This document shows, in pieces, positions 15,629 through 22,296 of a stretch of DNA of 26,745 nt (position 1 is its first letter; every line of letters starts with the position of its first letter). The stretch comes from Bacteroidales bacterium (lineage in GTDB: Bacteria; Bacteroidota; Bacteroidia; Bacteroidales; F082): assembly GCA_016281295.1 (NCBI GenBank), contig JAEEII010000291.1:1-26745 (forward strand), read 5' to 3'. The translations under genes and the position numbers were made by a program. The notes beneath the pieces are model-generated. The model was given only the letters and a program-made list of their open reading frames with translations. It was not told the DNA's origin and searched no databases.

Positions 15629-16870
15629 TTAAAGTATATGCTTGATTTTTAATAGACTATCCACTTCGAAAGTGCGTTCTCCTTGGACAGTATTTTTTGA
15701 AGGGTTGAAGAAGATCTGGTCGATGCCTGCCGCACGGGCACCGTCGATATCTACCGCCATCTCGTCACCGATGACCAAGCTTTCCTCAGCGGTTGCACAG
15801 GCCTTCCTCAAGGCATAGCGGAAGATTTCCGGGTTGGGCTTCTTCACACCGACTTCCTCGGAGACGGTGAGGGTCTCGAAATAGGGTTCCATGCCTGAGC
15901 CACTCAACTTGGTGTGCTGCACTTCTTGGAAGCCGTTGGTGATGAGGTGAAGGTGGTATTTAGGTCTCAGGTATTCCAAAAGCTCCATGGTTCCGGGCAC
16001 TAACCGTACGATGCGTGGTGACCAATATACATAATCTTCGCTCAGATGGTCGGCCAGCTCTTCATCGTGGATGCCATAATGCTCCAGTGGTTTCAGGAAC
16101 CGTGTGCGGTTGAGATCCTCTTTGGTGATTTTGTCTTCACGGTACAGCTCCCAAAGTTGCTCGTTCAAGGGATGATACACCTCGTGAAATTCATGCGCGC
16201 TGGGGATGCCAAGTTCTTTTAAGTGGTATTGTTCATAGATTTTCTCAAACGCCACCTCCGCGGCAGCATCGAAATCCCATAATGTCCTGTCCAAATCAAA
16301 AAACAGATGCCGGTAAGCCTTCTGTCTTCTGATTTCTTTCTTCTGTCTTCTTCCTTTCAACATCTGTCTTTGCCATTCAAAGAGTGCCACTGCCGCGGCA
16401 TGGCTGACGTTAAGTGAGCGGGTGGGGCCAGGAACGGGGATAAAAACCACCATGTCGCATTGGCGGAGCAGTTCTTCGCTGAGGCCATGACTCTCACTGC
16501 CCACGATAAAGGCGACATCTTCGGGTAACTCGGTGTCGTAGATACAAGTGGCGTTGTCGGCGGTCTCGATGGCGACAATCGTTTTGCTTTTCGGGACGAG
16601 CTTGCGCAGGTCGGTTTCTTCGGTGAAATACCAACGGATGTTACCCCGGCTGGATGCGGCGGCACGTCGCACCTTGCCTAAGCTGTGCTTGGTCTCATCG
16701 CCTAAGAAACACATCTCGGTAGCTCCGATATTGTCGGCGATGCGGATCATGGCTCCCATGTTGTCAGGGGTCATCAAATGGTCGGCGATGACGATGGGGC
16801 GGGGAATATGTTGGTAGATCTCCTCGGTGGGGATATGCTCAAAGAGGTCGTTTGATTTCAAGTAGCTCAT
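15629..16870 (-). CDS. Fusion: SpoU/TrmH-family RNA 2'-O-methyltransferase + YjjG-like HAD phosphatase
   Basis: The 413-residue chain has two enzymes. Residues 1-175 are a SPOUT methyltransferase: NMGAMIRIADNIGA near residue 37 (motif 1), IVGSESHGLSEE near 122 (motif 2) and IPVPGPTRSLNVSHAAAVALFEW near 144 (motif 3, SAM knot). They lack the extra N-terminal RNA-binding domain of RlmB/TrmH, so resemble TrmL-size enzymes. Residues 188-413 are a HAD hydrolase: FFDLDRTLWDFD (motif I), LITNG (motif II), KKPNPEIF (motif III) and IGDEMAVDIDGARAAG (motif IV). These resemble the YjjG nucleotidase family. The joint, residues 172-186, is the basic KGRRQKKEIRRQKAYR. Both halves keep their motifs, so both are probably active. 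The start overlaps the di-heme gene by four bases (ATGA). Confidence 0.88.
   Translation of the reverse strand: MSYLKSNDLFEHIPTEEIYQHIPRPIVIADHLMTPDNMGAMIRIADNIGATEMCFLGDETKHSLGKVRRAAASSRGNIRWYFTEETDLRKLVPKSKTIVAIETADNATCIYDTELPEDVAFIVGSESHGLSEELLRQCDMVVFIPVPGPTRSLNVSHAAAVALFEWQRQMLKGRRQKKEIRRQKAYRHLFFDLDRTLWDFDAAAEVAFEKIYEQYHLKELGIPSAHEFHEVYHPLNEQLWELYREDKITKEDLNRTRFLKPLEHYGIHDEELADHLSEDYVYWSPRIVRLVPGTMELLEYLRPKYHLHLITNGFQEVQHTKLSGSGMEPYFETLTVSEEVGVKKPNPEIFRYALRKACATAEESLVIGDEMAVDIDGARAAGIDQIFFNPSKNTVQGERTFEVDSLLKIKHIL
16320..16351 (-). repeat. 11-bp direct repeat at the methyltransferase-HAD joint
   Basis: TTCTGTCTTCT occurs at 16320-16330 and again at 16341-16351, 21 bases apart. The two copies encode the linker motif RRQK-KEI-RRQK in the fusion protein. 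The stretch is simple-sequence and unlike the flanking coding DNA. Confidence 0.7.
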
Positions 16871-18018
16871 GGAGTGTCTGTTAGGGTGTTGAGGAATGCT
16901 TTGAGTTGTTGTTTTTCTTGCTCAGTAAGTTGAACGCCGCCTTGCATCACGTGATGCATCAAGGGACTGACTTGCTCGGAATATTGTACGCTATCGGAAT
17001 AGAAGTCGATGACCTCCTCCAGCGTGCTGAAACGTCCGTCGTGCATGTAAGGGGCAGTGAGTGCGATGTTGCGTAAAGCAGGGGCTTTGTAGGCGCCACG
17101 GTCTGCGGGATGGTGGGTGATGGCGAAACGGTCGTTAGGGTCTTGGAATTCGCTGTCCAGGCCGTTGTTGTAAAACAGATTGGTAGTGAACAAGGCGTTG
17201 CTTCCTCCTCCGTGGCAGTGGAAGCAGTCGGCACCCTCTTCGGTGATGAAGAGCATATATCCGTTTAACTCGTCTTGGCTTAGCTGCGTCTCGCCTCGTA
17301 GATAGTGATCGAACTTACTGTTGCAAAAAACCAGACTTCTGACATATTGTGCAATGGCTTTCTCTACCAGAATGAAAGTGATGGTTTTGGTGTTGAAAGC
17401 TTTTTCAAAAAGGGCTGGATAGGTGTCGGATTGTTGCAGTCGTTTTACGACTTCAGCGGTGTCGGCGTTGATTTCGGTGGGGTCGGTATAGGCCGCATAG
17501 ACCATATCCTCGAGCGTGGCGACTGAACCGTTCCAACCAAAACCGTTGGTGTTCCAAGCTAAGTTGATGAGGGGCAGCATGGCATGATGGGTGCCGAGGA
17601 AGTCGGGTGAGGCTTCGGGACCGTATTCAAAGCTGTGTTCGGGGTGATGGCAGGAAGAGCAGGAGAGTGAGGAGTTAGAAGTATCCCGTAGGGATTTAAT
17701 CTCGGTAGAGAGGAGTGAGGAGCTAGGAGTATCCCGTAGGGATTTAATCTCGGTAGAGAGGAGTGAGGAGCTAGGAATATCCCGTAGGGATTTAATCTCG
17801 GTAGAGAGGAGGAGGGAGTCGAAGAATAACATTTTCCCTAAGGCAACGCCTTCTTCAGTCATAGGATTGTCGGAAGGGATGTTGGTGACGGTGGGAAAAA
17901 ACAAGGGGCTTGGCATCTGGTAGGGGGTGGGCTGATGCGTTGGCTCCTCGCTGGGCTTGCAGCCAGTCCATAGCATGGTTATTGCGACGGTAAGGAAAAG
18001 GAAGAGGCTTGGTTTCAT
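16867..18018 (-). CDS. Di-heme cytochrome c peroxidase/MauG family lipoprotein (MbnH-like)
   Basis: The 383-residue protein has a lipoprotein signal (LWTGC, Cys20) and two haem c sites, CSSCH at 120-124 and CFHCH at 265-269. This is the pattern of the bacterial di-heme peroxidase/MauG family. The partner gene directly upstream is MbnP-like, so it is probably the MbnH type, which oxidises a Trp of MbnP to kynurenine to form a copper site. An ordinary peroxidase remains possible. Homologues usually read FFDxxLS then about 5-8 residues to the first haem. Here, after FFDSLL, residues 71-118 are three copies of a 16-residue repeat (LSTEIKSLRDTPSSSL). The frame stays open. The gene starts one base inside the previous stop and ends with a 4-base overlap with the fusion gene. 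Confidence 0.85.
   Translation of the reverse strand: MKPSLFLFLTVAITMLWTGCKPSEEPTHQPTPYQMPSPLFFPTVTNIPSDNPMTEEGVALGKMLFFDSLLLSTEIKSLRDIPSSSLLSTEIKSLRDTPSSSLLSTEIKSLRDTSNSSLSCSSCHHPEHSFEYGPEASPDFLGTHHAMLPLINLAWNTNGFGWNGSVATLEDMVYAAYTDPTEINADTAEVVKRLQQSDTYPALFEKAFNTKTITFILVEKAIAQYVRSLVFCNSKFDHYLRGETQLSQDELNGYMLFITEEGADCFHCHGGGSNALFTTNLFYNNGLDSEFQDPNDRFAITHHPADRGAYKAPALRNIALTAPYMHDGRFSTLEEVIDFYSDSVQYSEQVSPLMHHVMQGGVQLTEQEKQQLKAFLNTLTDTP
17665..17808. repeat. Three tandem 48-bp repeats inserted in the di-heme gene
   Basis: Units are 17665-17712, 17713-17760 and 17761-17808, exactly 48 bases each and nearly identical (differences at TTAGAAG, CTAGGAG and CTAGGAA). Each contains the palindrome ATCCCGTAGGGAT followed by TTTAATCTCGGTAGA on the plus strand. 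The same 15-base core occurs in the intergenic repeats at 20061-20171. The period is divisible by three, which keeps the host gene in frame. Confidence 0.95.
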
Positions 18019-18899
18019 CAGTGGCTGTTTTTATGGGTGATATGGGACAGTAGCTCCTTCATGTTTTCCTTAGTGTAGAAATGAGGCTTGGGGGCAGCTT
18101 TGCCCATGATGGCTTTAACGGGGTGAACGATGTCGCTCCATCGAGTGTTTTGGGTACAGATGCTGAACACGTCATGTCCGTTTTCCTTTAAGATTTGCTG
18201 TGCTTCTTGGTTTTGCATGATGGCACCGCCGAAGTGGTTCAGGTCGTAGGTGTGTGGTGTGCGGAACCAGTTGTCGATGATCATGGTGAGTTGAAGATGG
18301 TTTTTCCTATTCGCCTCAAGATGCAGGTCGAGGGGCAGCGTGACACTGAAATGGTTCGGGTAGAACACTGTGTGGTCAGCATTTTGTCCTGTGCCGAGGT
18401 GGAGATTGAATGGCGCAAGCTCTTGTTTCTCGTTGAGCCATCGTCCATTCATCTTCATGTAATGATAGCCGCCACCGAGAGGCACTGGCCAAAACATGTT
18501 TGACTCTGGCGGATTTGGGAACCGCCCTGTGATGTTGTCTTCTTCATCGAGTCCGAACGTGAAACGGATGGCTTGATAGTGTCCGACGGGAAGCTCCTGT
18601 GATTGGATATGGTGGGTTTCGGGAAGGTCAGTGTCGAAGTAGTAAAGATTGTCACCGGCTCCGAAAGGGATCCATTCTCCGTTTTTGTCCTGTAACATGA
18701 CACGGGAGACAAACCATTGAATCTCTGTAATCATCAAACGATTCCCTGCTTCATTTTGATAACGCAGTGTGTCAAACACCAACGGGTCTTCGTTGATGCA
18801 ATAGTCGATGCCTAAGTCCACAACACCGGTATCATCGGCTTTGTGACAGGCACTGAAAAAGGCGAGACAGAGAATCATCATCCAAAGTGTTTGTTTCAT
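18018..18899 (-). CDS. MbnP-family copper-binding lipoprotein
   Basis: The 293-residue protein starts with a lipoprotein signal (AFFSAC, Cys18). Family features seen are the early strand VDLGIDYCINEDPLVFDTLRY, the ISEIQWF-like ITEIQWFVS (about residue 58), the MFWP...GGGYHYMKMNGRW block (about 135-155) and FNLHLGTGQN (about 163). These resemble MbnP proteins, which bind copper using His residues and a kynurenine made from Trp by the partner MbnH. The di-heme gene overlaps its stop codon by one base, the classical mbnP-mbnH pairing. Methanobactin genes themselves are absent, as is usual outside methanotrophs, so a general copper role is inferred. It is first in a three-gene operon. Confidence 0.72.
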   Translation of the reverse strand: MKQTLWMMILCLAFFSACHKADDTGVVDLGIDYCINEDPLVFDTLRYQNEAGNRLMITEIQWFVSRVMLQDKNGEWIPFGAGDNLYYFDTDLPETHHIQSQELPVGHYQAIRFTFGLDEEDNITGRFPNPPESNMFWPVPLGGGYHYMKMNGRWLNEKQELAPFNLHLGTGQNADHTVFYPNHFSVTLPLDLHLEANRKNHLQLTMIIDNWFRTPHTYDLNHFGGAIMQNQEAQQILKENGHDVFSICTQNTRWSDIVHPVKAIMGKAAPKPHFYTKENMKELLSHITHKNSH

Positions 18900-18918
18900 T
18901 GGAAAGGGATTTGTTTCG

Positions 18919-18926
18919 CAAAGATA
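18919..18926 (-). promoter_or_regulatory. -7 promoter element for the MbnP-MbnH-SpoU/HAD operon
   Basis: TATCTTTG on the minus strand is a perfect match, 19 bases before the MbnP-like ATG. A -33 TTTG is not seen. Confidence 0.5.
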
Positions 18927-18949
18927 GCCGTTTTTTTTTAGGATATCGT

Positions 18950-18957
18950 TATCTTTG
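18950..18957 (+). promoter_or_regulatory. -7 promoter element for the DUF2027/Smr gene
   Basis: TATCTTTG is a perfect match, 18 bases before the ATG at 18976. It is divergent from the identical element at 18919-18926, with their centres about 31 bases apart. Confidence 0.5.
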
Positions 18958-18975
18958 CAGCAAAATTCATATCAA

Positions 18976-20058
18976 ATGACAAACGTAAACATTGGAGACA
19001 AAGTGAATTTCCTGAACGCCGTAGGTGGCGGTAAGGTGACCAAGATTATCGATTCGAGAATGGTGATGGTGGAGATTGAGGACGGCTTTGAGTTGCCATG
19101 CTTGATCTCAGACCTTGTGCTTGACTATCGTTCGCAACCTGCTCGTCAGCAACAGATTGTGGATACTGTGCAGAAAGAGATTCAAGAGAAGCAGCTGGTG
19201 CAGCAACAGCAGCAGGAGGAAGCCCGGCATGGTGGTTTGCGCCGTTTCGCAAAAGAGGCGGAGAAAGAGGGGGCCTATCTGGCCTTTGTGCCTCATGAGC
19301 AGCAGTGGGTCCTGACGGGTTCCATGGATGTGATGCTGGTGAATCACACGCCTTTCGAGATGCTTTATACCTTTACCATCAAAGAAGAGGACAAGTTCGT
19401 CAACGTTGACTATGGTCAGCTTGACAAATATGAGAAGGTGGTGGTGGAGACCATCTCGCGCGAGGATCTGGAGTATTGGTGCAACGGCATTGTGCAGGCC
19501 ATCTTTACTGCAGAGACCTCTGACAGCGTGTTGCTCCCACTGAACGCTCCTTTTTCCATCAGGGCCAACCGTTTCTTCAAGGAGGGAAGCTATCAGATGT
19601 CGGGTTTGTTGGGTGAGAAAGCCGTGATGATATCGCTTTCGGAGCTGATTGCCTTGAAGCATGGCGACAGCGACTTCACCAAGATTCTTAAAGACGGTGT
19701 CGGAGCGCAAGCCCCGAAGAAGGACTTGATTAAAAAAGAGGCTCCCATCGACAAACATAAGACTGGACAAGGTGAGGCTACCGTTGATTTGCATATCGGC
19801 GAGCTGGTTGATAACATCCTTGGCCTTTCCAGCCATGACATGTTCAACATCCAGATGGATTACTTCAAGAAGATGCTCGACAGCGCCATCGCCGCAGAAT
19901 ACAACAAAGTCACCTTCATTCATGGGGTGGGCAACGGTGTGCTGAAAAACGCCATTATCGAGGAACTCAAGAATTATAAGAATACGGAAAACAGGATGGC
20001 TTCTATTGCCAAGTTCGGGGTGGGAGCGATTGATGTGGTGATTCGAGACAAGGATTAA
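18976..20058 (+). CDS. DUF2027 protein with C-terminal Smr domain
   Basis: The 360-residue protein is cytoplasmic, without signal or membrane segments. Residues 1-50 form a small SH3-like barrel (GDKVNFLNAVGGGKV, then MVMVEIEDGFELPC), as in the N-terminal DUF2027 domain. Residues 55-85 are Gln/Glu-rich and probably helical. A beta-rich middle domain follows. Residues about 268-355 are an Smr (MutS2 C-terminal-like) domain with VDLHIGELV and the typical FIHGVGNGVLK loop. Smr domains bind or nick nucleic acids (branched DNA, or RNA at stalled ribosomes). No MutS ATPase part is present. I chose the ATG at 18976, since the extended frame overlaps the promoter. Exact function is unknown. Confidence 0.88.
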   Translation: MTNVNIGDKVNFLNAVGGGKVTKIIDSRMVMVEIEDGFELPCLISDLVLDYRSQPARQQQIVDTVQKEIQEKQLVQQQQQEEARHGGLRRFAKEAEKEGAYLAFVPHEQQWVLTGSMDVMLVNHTPFEMLYTFTIKEEDKFVNVDYGQLDKYEKVVVETISREDLEYWCNGIVQAIFTAETSDSVLLPLNAPFSIRANRFFKEGSYQMSGLLGEKAVMISLSELIALKHGDSDFTKILKDGVGAQAPKKDLIKKEAPIDKHKTGQGEATVDLHIGELVDNILGLSSHDMFNIQMDYFKKMLDSAIAAEYNKVTFIHGVGNGVLKNAIIEELKNYKNTENRMASIAKFGVGAIDVVIRDKD

Positions 20059-20060
20059 TT

Positions 20061-20171
20061 GAGAATTTAGAATTTAGAGGGAGCTACCCCGTTAGGGGTT
20101 TAATCTCGGTAGGAGAATTTAGAATTTAGAATTTAGAGGGAGCTACCCCGTTAGGGGTTTAATCTCGGTAG
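20061..20171 (+). repeat. Two tandem copies of an intergenic repeat
   Basis: Copy 1 is 20061-20112 (52 bases) and copy 2 is 20113-20171 (59 bases). Each is GAGAATTTAG plus one or two extra AATTTAG heptamers, then GGGAGCTACCCCGTTAG and GGGTTTAATCTCGGTAG. The copies differ only by one heptamer. The palindrome CCCCGTTAGGGG and the core TTTAATCTCGGTAG match the repeats inside the di-heme gene at 17665-17808. Confidence 0.92.
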
Positions 20172-20190
20172 AAACCCTGGGTAGAACGCT

Positions 20191-20229
20191 CCCCCTCTCC
20201 ACAGTGGAGAGGGGGCCGGGGGGTGAGGT
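20191..20229 (+). repeat. Strong palindrome with G-rich tail
   Basis: CCCCCTCTCCAC (20191-20202) pairs perfectly with GTGGAGAGGGGG (20204-20215) around a single base, so the real loop will open a few pairs. CCGGGGGGTGAGG follows. Similar 'CTCTCC-GGAGAGGGG-CCGGGGTGAGG' elements are, from general knowledge, frequent between genes of many bacteria. No T tract follows, so it is not a normal terminator. Confidence 0.75.
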
Positions 20230-20231
20230 TA

Positions 20232-20276
20232 AGGGTTAAACCTCGGCAGAAATGGATTTTAGAATTTAAAATTTAG
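20232..20276 (+). repeat. Degenerate third copy of the intergenic repeat
   Basis: AGGGTTAAACCTCGGCAGAAA (20232-20252) resembles AGGGGTTTAATCTCGGTAGAAA of the preceding copies. It is followed by TTTTAGAATTTAAAATTTAGA, the same simple repeat. The order of core and AATTTAG part is reversed relative to a full copy boundary, so it may be the end of one unit and the start of another. Confidence 0.5.
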
Positions 20277-20672
20277 ATGATGATGAGAAAAACTAATTTA
20301 AAAAATTTCTTTTATATTGCTTTTTATTTTATATTATTGTCGTTTCTCTCGTGTCATAGGAATCAAGACACTATAGTGGGGCGTTGGACTGTGGACAAGG
20401 TGAATGTTGATTTTTATGAAGATGCAGCCACTCCTGAGATGGTAAGGCAGTTTGGGGAGATTGAGAAGGGTAATATCATGGTTATCAGCAAGGATTCCGT
20501 GTTGACATTAATTATGGATGGCGATACCCTGACGGGTCGATTATCCATGCAAGATGGGGGGCTGTTATGGAATGGCGAGCCGTTTGGTAAGATAGAGGAT
20601 GGTTTGATAAAAACAGAAGCGCTCACTCCCATGGGGACGGTGAGGACATCCTATAAGAAAGTGGATCGGTGA
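20277..20672 (+). CDS. Small lipoprotein, lipocalin-like, function unknown
   Basis: The 131-residue product begins ATG-ATG-ATG right at the end of the repeat island. Hydrophobic residues 11-24 lead to a lipobox LSFLSC (Cys26). The rest has the pattern IVGRWTVDKVNVDF near 33, typical of the first strand of small lipocalin-like Bacteroidota lipoproteins that measure 'G-x-W', followed by short beta strands. I do not recognise a named family. No promoter element is seen upstream, so the repeat region may contain one or transcription may read through from the Smr gene. Confidence 0.6.
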   Translation: MMMRKTNLKNFFYIAFYFILLSFLSCHRNQDTIVGRWTVDKVNVDFYEDAATPEMVRQFGEIEKGNIMVISKDSVLTLIMDGDTLTGRLSMQDGGLLWNGEPFGKIEDGLIKTEALTPMGTVRTSYKKVDR

Positions 20673-20676
20673 AATT

Positions 20677-20735
20677 AAACATCGAAGAACACGAAAAACA
20701 CGAAATTTTCGATTTTTTTGTGCTTTTCGATGTTT
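20677..20735. terminator. Possible bidirectional terminator/imperfect hairpin
   Basis: AAACATCGAA (20677-20686) pairs with TTCGATGTTT (20726-20735). The interior holds two copies of AACACGAAA-like sequence and a TTTTTTTGTGC stretch that can extend the pairing imperfectly. It lies between the convergent small lipoprotein (+) and tRNA-Arg (-). Confidence 0.4.
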
Positions 20736-20756
20736 ATAAAATGATTTGGACATCTG

Positions 20757-20828
20757 TGAACCTGCAGGGAATCGAACCCTGATCGAAGGAACCGGAATCC
20801 TTTATTCTATCCATTAAACTACAGGTCC
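20757..20828 (-). tRNA. tRNA-Arg (anticodon CCG)
   Basis: A 72-base cloverleaf on the minus strand. The acceptor GGACCTG pairs with CAGGTTC (one G-T pair). The D arm contains AATGGATAGAAT. The anticodon stem AAGGA/TCCTT encloses TTCCGGT, giving anticodon CCG. The T arm is CAGGG-TTCGATT-CCCTG and the discriminator is A. CCA is not encoded, so it must be added enzymatically. It reads the CGG codon. Confidence 0.95.
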
Positions 20829-20844
20829 AGGCGCTTTCGCGCTG

Positions 20845-20852
20845 CAAAGATA
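20845..20852 (-). promoter_or_regulatory. -7 promoter element for tRNA-Arg
   Basis: TATCTTTG on the minus strand is a perfect match, 16 bases before the tRNA 5' end. Confidence 0.5.
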
Positions 20853-20871
20853 GGATTATTTCTTTAAATAA

Positions 20872-20903
20872 CTCTTAATTCTTAATTCTAAATTCTTAAT
20901 TCT
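20872..20903. repeat. AATTCTTAATTCTAAATT simple repeat at the end of the reductase gene
   Basis: CTTAATTCTTAATTCTAAAT and following bases are built from CTTAATT/CTAAATT units, the complement of the GAATTTAG units at 20061. The unit set overlaps the last codons of the reductase gene at 20896. Confidence 0.6.
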
Positions 20904-22296
20904 GCTTCAGGTGTTCCACAAAAGCGTCGATGCGTTGCATCTCGTCGGCGATGGCAATCTTTTGCGGGCAATGCGACTCACATTGGCGGCATCCGATGCA
21001 GTGGTTGGCTTGTCGTAAAGGTGGCACCTCGCGGTCGTAGCCGATGAGGAAGGCGCGTCGGTTGTGGCGGTATTCCTCGGCATCCGGGTTGCCAGCGGGC
21101 ATGTTGCCTTCCGTGATGCAGTCATTGTAATGGGCGAAGATGGCAGGGATGTTCAAGCCGTATGGACATGGCATGCAGTAGTTGCAGGCGGTACATGGCA
21201 CGGTCTTGAGTTCCACGAACTCCTCCGCGACTTTCATCAGGAACTCGTGTTCGTCATCGGTGATGGGACGTAACGGGGAGTAGGTGGCCACGTTTTCCAC
21301 CAGATGTTCCATGTAGGTCATGCCGCTGAGCACCACCAACACGCCTTCAGGAGTTCCCGCGAAGCGGAAGGCCCAGCGGGCGACAGGGGTCTCTGGCTCT
21401 CGTTCTTTCATCTGTCTCACAATGAAGTCGGGCTGTTTGGCGAGACGGCCTCCAAGCAAAGGTTCCATGATGACCACCGGGATGCCACGACGGTGCAACT
21501 CCTCATAGAGGTAGTTGGCATCGACATTGTCGGGGTCGATACGGCTGGCATAGTTCCAGTCGGCATAGTTCATTTGAATCTGGACAAAGTCCCAGTGGTA
21601 ACGTCCCTCGTCGTGCCATTGCAGCATGGTGTCGAATAACCGTTTGTCGCCATGGAAAGAGAAACCTAAGTTGCGTATGCGTCCCGCTTGTTTTTGCTCC
21701 ACCAACCAGTCGAGGATGCCGTTTTCCATAAAACGGGCGTTGAACATCTCCATCCAGTCTTTTTCTTCGTTGCTTCCACCGATGCTGTGCAGGAGCAGGT
21801 AGTCGATATAGTCCGTTTGTAGCTCTTTCAGCGAGTTCTCAAACATGTTCATGGATGCCTCTCTGTTCCAAGTGCTTGGCGAGAAGTTTGACAACTTGGT
21901 GGCAATATAATAGCTGTTGCGAGGATGCCTCGAGAGTGCGATGCCGGTGGTGTGTTCTGAGCGTCCACGAGTATATACTGGTGACGTGTCGAAGTAGTTG
22001 ACGCCATGTTCCAGCGCATAGTCGATCTCTTGGTTGACCATCTCTTGATCCACCTGGGCGTTAGGGTTCTTTCGCAAGTCTTCGCCGTTCTCGATGGGAA
22101 GACGCATCATGCCATAACCCAGCAGGGACACCTTGTCGCCTGAGTTGGGGTTGACACGATAAGTCATCTCGCCTTGACCGTCGATGACGTTTTGTGCGGT
22201 GATGGCGGGTTTGTCATTTGATTTGCAAGCGGAAAGCACCACCGAGGTCGCCACGGCCGCGCCTCCCATTTTCTTTATAAAGTCTCTACGTCTCAT
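20896..22296 (-). CDS. Tat-exported aldo/keto reductase with C-terminal ferredoxin domain
   Basis: The 466-residue protein starts with a twin-arginine signal (MRRRDFIKKMGG, then AAVATSVVLSAC). The SAC end suggests either Tat cleavage or a Tat-lipoprotein. Residues 55-340 are an aldo/keto reductase barrel: GYGMMRLP, YFDTSPVYTRGRSE (catalytic Tyr of the family), YIATKLSN, DYLLLHSI, LGFSFHG and VIMEPLLGG. The tail carries CTACNYCMPCPYG and CIGCRQCESHCP, two 4Fe-4S sites. Such 'oxidoreductase of aldo/keto reductase family' proteins are common in anaerobes and their substrate is unknown. The next gene upstream encodes a membrane ferredoxin that could supply or accept electrons. I chose the ATG at 22296, as the frame runs to a TTG (22305) that adds only three residues. 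Confidence 0.9.
   Translation of the reverse strand: MRRRDFIKKMGGAAVATSVVLSACKSNDKPAITAQNVIDGQGEMTYRVNPNSGDKVSLLGYGMMRLPIENGEDLRKNPNAQVDQEMVNQEIDYALEHGVNYFDTSPVYTRGRSEHTTGIALSRHPRNSYYIATKLSNFSPSTWNREASMNMFENSLKELQTDYIDYLLLHSIGGSNEEKDWMEMFNARFMENGILDWLVEQKQAGRIRNLGFSFHGDKRLFDTMLQWHDEGRYHWDFVQIQMNYADWNYASRIDPDNVDANYLYEELHRRGIPVVIMEPLLGGRLAKQPDFIVRQMKEREPETPVARWAFRFAGTPEGVLVVLSGMTYMEHLVENVATYSPLRPITDDEHEFLMKVAEEFVELKTVPCTACNYCMPCPYGLNIPAIFAHYNDCITEGNMPAGNPDAEEYRHNRRAFLIGYDREVPPLRQANHCIGCRQCESHCPQKIAIADEMQRIDAFVEHLKQN

Noticed and set aside
15379..15645. 88-codon frame running from psd into the gap before the fusion gene
   Set aside because: Most of it overlaps psd in another frame. The unique part has no motif, signal or promoter, so I leave the gap as non-coding.
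17665..17808. Could be a CRISPR-like array
   Set aside because: The 48-bp units are directly joined with no variable spacers, lie inside an open reading frame, and no cas gene is present in the window.
16867..18899. Full methanobactin (copper chelator) biosynthesis locus
   Set aside because: Only MbnP- and MbnH-like genes are present. No MbnB/MbnC-like gene or precursor peptide is seen in the window.
19108..19923. 271-codon minus-strand frame inside the Smr-domain gene
   Set aside because: It is antisense to a well-supported gene with clear DUF2027 and Smr motifs, and its translation shows no family features.
20191..20215. Strong palindrome as a terminator of the Smr gene
   Set aside because: It is followed by G-rich sequence, not by T residues, and lies 130 bases after the stop codon within a repeat island.
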